A stretch of 32,680 nt of DNA from Roseibium sp. TrichSKD4 (GTDB lineage Bacteria > Pseudomonadota > Alphaproteobacteria > Rhizobiales > Stappiaceae): contig NZ_GL476302.1 in NCBI RefSeq assembly GCF_000148725.1, positions 20,260 through 52,939 of the forward strand, in the 5' to 3' direction. Shown in pieces: positions 7,557 to 16,500 of this stretch. The notes under the pieces are model-generated. The model was not told the origin of the DNA. It worked only from the letters and a program-made list of their open reading frames with translations, and ran no database searches. Each line of letters opens with the position of its first letter. Within the stretch, counting starts at the first letter, position 1. The position numbers and the translations under genes were made by a program.

Positions 7557-10500
7557 ATGTCAAAATTGCAGAACCACCATCTTATTCCGCAAGAGTACCT
7601 TCCAGGTGGGAGGAATGAACACATAATATTTAAAATAGAGGGTGTGAAAGAGTTATTTCAAAATAATGATCCCAAGTACAATATAATGGGCCTGCCTTCG
7701 GAAGTTAATGAGATTTTCCAAAAGCATGGCGGGTATCATTCTGGATATACAAGATTTGTTAGTGCCCAATTGCAACAGATTTACGATCAAGGTCTGACAG
7801 ATCCAGCTCTCATCAAGAACCAACTTGTTGGTTTGACCAATGTTCTGAAGGTGAACCTAGCCAATCCAAATTTTGATGTTCCGCTAAACATACAGAATGC
7901 GGATGCCATTTTCCAAGGCTGGGCGGACTCCATTAAGTTTAGGGATTATACCGGGAATGCGGACATTCCCGCCGTCGAATTAGATCCCGCCAATCCGCAG
8001 GCTTACATTGATTATCAAAACAAGCTCATGAGCAAGACAGCCTTTTTGACAGGCTCTGAGCTGGGGCTGTCATTCAGTGTCGGCCAAAATGGCGATTTCA
8101 GTTCCCGTCATGTGGATGGAGACTCGATTTTTAATACGTTTCGCTATGACAGCATTGATGCAGGCGAGCAAGTAGACAAACTCAAGCAGCTGGTCGGCGA
8201 TATTGAGGCTGTTCGTGATATTCTCAAAGATGTTGAATTTGATCCAACCAGTCTTGAAGACCGGAAGACACTGGCTTTTGTCGTCAATGGTGTTTCTTCG
8301 GGCGAACTGAGCATAGAATCGGCCAAAACAATCGCGGCGTCTTTTCATGATGTGACGAGTGGAATTCCTGACGTTTTTGAGGTAGGTGCAGATGATGTTT
8401 CTTCTACCAAACCGACCGTTTTATATAGTGCAGCTGCTACAGGTCTGGCTGGTGGGCTTATCATTGCTAAAAATCTAGGGGTTCTATCGGACCTCGGGGA
8501 GTTTTTGGTTACTTCCGCCAAAGCAGACGAATTCATAGAAAATGGCCAGCCAGAAGAAGCTGCTAAACTATGGTCGGTCTATGCATTTGAACTTGCCGGG
8601 GCTTCAGCAACAGCAGGCGCGGGGGCAAACGTAGGTGGCACGTATGGCGGTTTCTGGGGTGCGTTAGCAGGAGGGGTTGCAGGCGGAATAGTCGGCAGTA
8701 TTGGCGGAAAAGCGCTCGGGGAGCTGCTTTACGACAGAGATCCGTTGTCTTTTCAAAAGTTGTTTCCGGGTCATTTGCCAACGGATGTCATTGGTGACTT
8801 TGTCAGAAATGAAGATGGTCGCTGGGCTAACCTTCACAAGGATCTGAATGATCCAGATCTGTTTGTGTCGGACGTGGGGCAGATTGAAGAGCTTGAACAG
8901 CAGAGAAATTCTCGACTTGAGTATAATGATTACATCGATTTTAAATTAGGGGCAAAGAAAGATCCGAATTCAATCGATAGCTGGACCTATGCAGGTGCAA
9001 ATGGAGATCGGGGTATTTGGATGGGGGCTGACCCGGGTCATCTCCCCGATGCTGAAACAATTGAGCTCCTGGATCAAAAGCGAGCCCAAAGACTTGAATT
9101 AAATGCGACCGTTGACGCGATCCGGCTGGAGGATTACTCCGAAGCTCAAGGCAGATTTGAAAACGACATTCTGGTAGTCTCCGAAAGAATCTACGGATCT
9201 CACGCCGAGACAATTCAAAACAACACGAACTGGCTAAACGAAGATGCGTTCCAGTACGGAACGACTGATTTTGACAGTTTGTCCCATGGCTTTGATATCG
9301 CAACGAGGTTTATTCACGGCAATTTAGGTATAGGCACCGAGAATTTTGGTTCTCATTTTGCTTCGATACGCAACGATGGATTGATTGCAACCGGTGGGAA
9401 TTGGCAAATTACTTCGGTTACTGCGAATAATCCTGGTTTCTGGGCAGAGGTAAATGCTGCGATTTCCGACTGGCATCAGCCAGGTCGAGCCAATGTGATT
9501 CATACAACAGCCTCACGGGAAGTATCGCGATATTGGGGGGACTTCAGCGCTGGTAATCTTTACCGTAATACACGTGTAGAAGATATTGCTTTCTCTGTTT
9601 CTTATCTTTCTAGGTGGTCAACGTCCATTGCGGAAGTTGATCCATTGGTTCTGGATCTAGATGGTGATGGCGTCGAACTGACCTCGTTTTCTGACAATTA
9701 TCTGTTCTTCGACATTGATAATGATGGGCATCTGGAGCGGACCGGATGGGTTGCGCCCGATGACGCCATGCTGGTGCATGATCTTGATGGCAACGGTAGA
9801 ATAGATGACATCACCGAAACACTGTCAGAATATTATGGTGCAGCGTCAGGAACAGGTGCCATATACGGCTCTTCCTTTGAAGCACTCACGACGCTTGATA
9901 GCAACGGAGATGGAGTTGTCGATCAGGCGGATAGCCAGTATGCCGCGTTGCGGCTTTGGCAAGATGCCAACCAAAACGGCCAGACTGACGAAGGGGAACT
10001 TGTCACGCTCGTCGATGCTGGCGTTACCCTACTTTCATTGTCTGACGAGGCTGATGGCGCGTTTGTCGGCGGAAACGAAGTCAAATCTAACAGCACCTAC
10101 ACCAAATCCGACGGCAGCCGTTTAACACTGGCTGCGGTGAATTTTATTGCGGACCCTAGTGGTCTTCATGCTGAAGTCGATGGACAGGGAATCCGGATTG
10201 AACTGGAAGACGGCTCGGCCACTTACACTGTTGGCGATGCAAACGGTGAAATTGTTACATCATCTGATAAAGGTGCCACCAATCTGATAGGTGGAATTGG
10301 TGATGATGTCCTGACAGGTGATGACCAGAACAACTGGCTGGTTGGGTCTTTGGGTTCGGACACCCTTCATGGCGGTGGAGGCAATGACTATCTGGTTGCA
10401 GATGCTGCCGACATTTCAGTCAGTCAGAGTAATGTTCAAGGTGGGACTGGTTTCGATGTTGCCCAGTTTGTTGGTGATCAAGGCATCATATTCAATCTGC

Positions 10501-13500
10501 AAAAGTCCCAGGTCGAGATGGCCATCGGGACAGATCATGCAGACATTCTGTCTTCCGGATCATCGGAACAGTCTATCATCAACGGTGGCGCTGGTGATGA
10601 TATTATCTTCGGCGGTGGTGCGGATGATGTTCTGAATGGCGAAGAAGGTAAAGACGCCATCTATGGGAACAGTGGCGACGACCTTATTCGAGGTCATCGG
10701 GGAGCTGATACTCTGGAAGGTGGTCTTGGCAACGATATTCTGCAAGGGGGCCTTGGAGAAGATGTTCTTAGAGGCGGTGCTGGCGAAGATCTTCTTACAG
10801 GCGGACAAGGCGACGATCATCTGCACGGAGGTGGAGGTTACGATGTTGCTGAATATTCGGGGTCATATGCTGACTACATTGTAACGTCCAATCTGGACGG
10901 GACATATACCGTTACCGACAGAAGAAATGGATCACCCGACGGTGCAGACAGGTTAAGTGATGTTGAAGCGCTGAACTTTGCCGACATTAATGAGGTGCAG
11001 ATTGACGGAGACAATCCACTGCCTGTCAAGGATGTGGTGCGGGTAAGTGCAGAGGAGGATGGGAAGACCTATCGCATTGCCATATCTGACCTGCTGGCCA
11101 ATGATCTGGATTATCAGGGCGATAGCCTTTCTTTGCGTGAAGCCTTTGAGGCGACAGGGGGCTCTGTTTCCCTTGATGATGGCGAAGTTGTTTTTGTTGT
11201 CGAAGATGGCTTTAGCGGCATTCCTTCCTTTTCCTATCGAATAGCCGATGAGCACGGAAATAACGGTATTCAGGTCGGGGTTACCGGAACAGACTTGACG
11301 GCTGAAATGACAGGGAAGGTGACGCTTGTTCTGGAGCATCACCCTGAGGATCCGCAATTTCTTGAACAGTGGTATCTGCCTGAAATCAATGTCCTACCGG
11401 TTTGGAAGGACTACACGGGGCAAGGTGTGACGGTTGGGGTTTTTGAGCCAGGGCCATGGGATGCTGAAGACTATGGCCAGATTGACTATTCTCATCCTGA
11501 TCTGCTGCCGAATATAGACCAGGAAGCACTTCGAACACAAAATCCCAATATTGAGCCAACCCAGCATGCGACGCTCGTGGCTGGTGTTATCGGCGCTGCA
11601 AGAAACGACATTGGATCAGTTGGGGTTGCGTATAATTCTACGCTCGCAAGCGAAGGAATAAGCGAGAAAGACATCAGCGCCCTGAGAAAATGGGGTGATT
11701 ATGACGTTGCCAATAATAGTTGGGGTCCAGAGGACCAATTTGGCAATTCTATCTCTGACAGGGATGGAAATTCAAAAGCCTATATGATCATGGAATCGGC
11801 CATTCACGACGGTCGGGAAGGTTTGGGCACCATATTGGTCATGGCTGGAGGAAATGGTCGGCAAAAGGGGTTTGATACCAACGGTTCTGATCTGACAAAC
11901 AATCGTTATGGCATTACAGTCGGGGCAATCAATGCGGAAGGCGATTTGGGGAACTTGCAGGTAGCCAAGGCTCCGTTCTCAAATCCGGGGGCATCCATAC
12001 TAATTTCGGCGCCGGGGTCAAATATTACCTCAACATCTCGGTTATTAGAAAATGCGAATGGTTCAATTTTTGGCAGCGACTACGAAACAACTCAAGGAAC
12101 GTCATTAGCTGCACCAATAGTGTCCGGCGTGGTTGCCTTGATGTTAGAGGCTAATCCTTCACTAGGCTGGCGGGATGTTCAAGAAATTCTTGCGATGTCT
12201 GCCGAGAAAATTGATGACCCAAATACGGAATGGCATATCAACGGAGCAGTGAACTGGAATGGCGGTGGGATGCACTACAGCCAGGACTATGGGTTCGGAC
12301 TTGTCAATGCACATGCGGCTGTTCGGCTGGCCGAAACCTGGCAGAAACAAAGTAGTCTGCATAATGAGGTTCAGCTTAGTTATCAAAGTGGCGGCTTGAA
12401 TTCTATCTTACCAGACGGGGTAGGAGAATTTGCCAACACCATCTCTGTCGCAGATCATATCAAGATTGAGAACGTAGAAGTACAGCTCGACCTTCATCAT
12501 ATGCAACTGGGCGACGTAGAGGTTTTGTTAGTCGGTCCGGATGGTACTGAGAGTGTTTTGATAAACCGCCCGGGTGTTGCGTCAAATAGTGATGGTTCTG
12601 GCAGGGGATATGATGCTCTTGACAGAATATGGCTTACTTCGACGACCAACCATTGGGGTGAATACAGCGCTGGCGACTGGACCTTGATAGTAAAGGACAA
12701 GGTAACAGGAGAAAGTGGGAAAATTCGGAGTTGGGAACTCCGAATTTTCGGTGAACAAGCAAGCCAAGACGATTTGTATGTATATACGGGTGAGTTTTCC
12801 GATCAGTCGAACGGAGATTCGCTGACCGTTAGTGATGGTGACGGATACGATATAGTTAATACGTCTGCGATTTTGGAAGATGTTATTATTGATCTTAGTG
12901 GTTTTAACTGGAGTAAAATATCTGGTCAGCCAGTTGTTTTTAATGAAGGAGCTTCCATCGAAACTGTCTATGCAGGTGATGGAAACGACTTAATTTCTGG
13001 AAACAAGTTAAACAATATTTTGTTCGGTGGTCGAGGTCATGATCTTTTACGCGGTAATACAGGCGATGATATAATATTTGGCGGAAATGGCGACGATATT
13101 ATTCAATATACTATTGGGGATGGGGCAGACGTCATCGAGTCCTTTTATCTTGGAAGATCGATGGCACAGGGAATGGACACACTCTCCTTTGAGGGTATCG
13201 GCGCAGACGATGTTGCATTGTTTCAGTCAGGTTATGACCTGAATATTCAAATCTTGAGCAGCGGAGAGAGAATAAGAGTAACCAATAACTTCAGGGCAAA
13301 ATCAGATCTCTCTGCTCTACATGATGTAGATCAATATGCGGTTGATCAGATCATATTCTCCGATGGCACCAAATGGAATACACAGGAGATATTAGATAGA
13401 GCCATCGTCAAAGGAAGTTCAGAAGCGGACCTCCTGTACGGCACGGAAAATGATGAGAAATTTAATCCCGGAACAGGTAATGATTCAGTGTTCGGCGGCG

Positions 13501-16500
13501 GGGGAAACGACACATTCCTTTGGAAGAAGGGAGATGGAAATGACACCATTTCCGCCAGTATTGCCGATCAAAAAAACGCAGAACATGACGTGTATATGCA
13601 AGGACTTGGTCAGGATCTCCTGATTCTGGAAGATGTTCTGCCAAACGAAGTAGAAATCGAGCGGCTTGGATCTGATATTGTATTTACGGTTCTTAAGACT
13701 GGGGAAAAAATCACACTCGCAGAAAGCTATGTTACTTTCATAGACTATGCGACAAACGAAGTTATGGACAATGCTCCCGTTGACTTTGTCAGCTTCTCAA
13801 ATGGTGATGTTTGGACATTATCCGAACTAAAAACGCTAGCGGAAGATGCTGATGGTGTTTCTGACGAGGTGACACTGCGAGGAGCGGTTTTGGATGAGAG
13901 GTTCCCTGGCGAAATTGCAGCAAAAAGGGAGATTATTCGTGGAACTCGAGGCGACGATCTTCTTCAGGGGACCAACAATAATGATGTCTTTAGGGGAGGG
14001 CTGGGAGATGACACCCTATTTGGTGGGGATGGCGATGATGTCTACCTTTGGAAGAAGGGAGACGGCAATGATAAAATTGCAGCTAGCTCCCTGTCATCAG
14101 AGGGGGATGAGTATGGCGTAGTTGCGCAAGGACTTGGTCAGGATCTTTTAATTTTGGAAGATGTCCTGCCGAATGAAGTGGATATTGATAGGGTTGGATA
14201 TGACCTAGTTATCAAGGTTCATGAAACCGGTGAAACGATTACTCTCTCAGAGAGCTACATAGAGTTCGTTCACTATTTATCGCGTGAGGTTTTGGACAAT
14301 GCACCTGCGGAAATAGTCAAGTTCTCTAATGGCATTGTCTGGACGTTGCCCGAACTTGAGGCGCGTGCCGTAGTACGTGGAACCGATGGTGACGATACAC
14401 TGCTTGGTACAGACTTGGATGACGTGTTTGAAGGGGGGAGAGGAGATGATGTCATCTACGGTTTTAGTGGAAATGACCAGTTCCTCTATGCTGAGGGTGA
14501 TGGCAATGATGTAATAAAAGCAACAATAGATCAACCAGGCCAGCAAATATTGGGGGCGGCAGCTCTTGGCGACGATATGTTGGTCTTTAAAGACTTGAAT
14601 GAGGATGATGTCGAGCTTTATAGAGATGGCGTCGACATTAAAGTTAAGATTAAGAGTACTGGTGAATTAATTACATTTGAAGACCAATTGCAAATATTCA
14701 TTAATGCTGCTGATCGCGAAGAAATTGAAAATATTTCTGTTGATGTGATTCGGTTTGCGGATGGTACAACATGGACCGCCCGGGATATCGCGCTTCTAAC
14801 ACCAATTGAGGGTACGAACGGTAATGACTACCTTACGGGCAGTCATACCGTCTGGCTGGACGTTATTGTCGGCGGTCGAGGCGACGACACTATTAGGGGG
14901 GCAAACTCCAGATACGCATCCCTTGATGTTGAGGATGTGCTTATAGGTGGAAGTGGAGATGACAAGCTTTATGGTTACGCCGGTAGTGATGTTCTCGATG
15001 GTGGATATGGCGACGATTTCCTGAATGGAGGCGCTGGCGAAGACCGCCTTGAAGGAGGTGAAGGTAATGATAGATTGCTTGGAGACGCTGATGCAGATGT
15101 AATAATTGGCGGAAACGGCATTGATGAAGTCTATTATTACACGTCGAATGCAGCTGTAATTGTTGATTTAAATGACGCACTTCCTGAACATGGCGGGCAT
15201 GCGGAGGGGGACGTCTTATTTAGCATAGAAAACATCCTGGGCTCTTCTTATGCGGATACGCTAAGAGGAGATGATGAGGGTAATTCGATTGATGGTTATT
15301 ATGGCGATGATCTTCTTTATGGTTTAGGGGGTGACGATGATCTTAAAGGTGCGGCCGGAAATGACACTATTTATGGTGGAGCGGGTAGTGACTTAATTTA
15401 TGGCGGCTACGGAGATGATTATGTGGTCGGCGGTTTGGGTGACGATCACTTACAAGGCGGCGGCGGCCATGATGTCTACAAATATTATCACGGCGATGGA
15501 AATGATGTTATCTCTGACTTTAAGGGTGTAAATATCATTGATTTCGACAACATCTCGAGTACTGAGGTGATTTTTGATCGGATTGGTTACAATGGAGCTG
15601 ATCTTCAGATCAACGTTGGTGAATATAGTGATAGTATAGTTGTTAAGTACTACTTTGATAGACAGTTCTCTCCGATATTTTCTTTCAATTTTGCTGATAA
15701 TGCTGTGCTTGGTTTTGCAGATTTAGAAGAGCAATTTTTCCATGTTGTCGGAACTGATCAAGACGATCTGTTAAATTACGTGCTGGACGGCGATTACACG
15801 ATTACTGGCGGTGCAGGTGATGATACTATTGTGACAAGCGCCGGTGATGACACATTCGTTTATGCTTTGGGCGACGGAAATGATATAATTCGTGACCGGT
15901 TGGGTGAAAATAGATTAATACTTGAGGATATCAATGCAGATCAGGTAGTAATTATTAGATCTGGCGCTTCCGATATCGATATTAAATTCAAGAATACAAA
16001 TGAAAATATACACCTAGAAGATGTTTTGCTGGGAAGTGTTGCAGAAGATTTTAGAATAAATTTTGCCGACGGTGTGGTTTGGAACAAAGGGGACTTAGCA
16101 GCGCAAGGAGCTATATTTGGTTCTAATGCCAGCGATAATATAACTGGTTCTTATTACAATGATGTCATCGAAGCTGGTAGGGGAGACGATAACCTACAGG
16201 GTGGTTATGGTGACGATACTTACATCTTCAATTCCGGGGACGGCGTAGATCAAATCATAGATGGAATAGGCACCAATATTGTCAAAGTAAATGGCGTGGC
16301 CCCTTCAGACGTCGGCGTTGTCTATAATAGTGAAGACATCGTACTTGAGTTGGGAGGAAATGGCGATAGCATTGTCTTGGACGACTTTCTACCAAGGTGG
16401 AACCAAGAAATTGTTATTAAGTTCGATGATGGTACTGAATGGCTGCGTAATAATCTCCTTCCCGATGCGTTATCATTAATGGGTTCAAATTCAGACGAGG

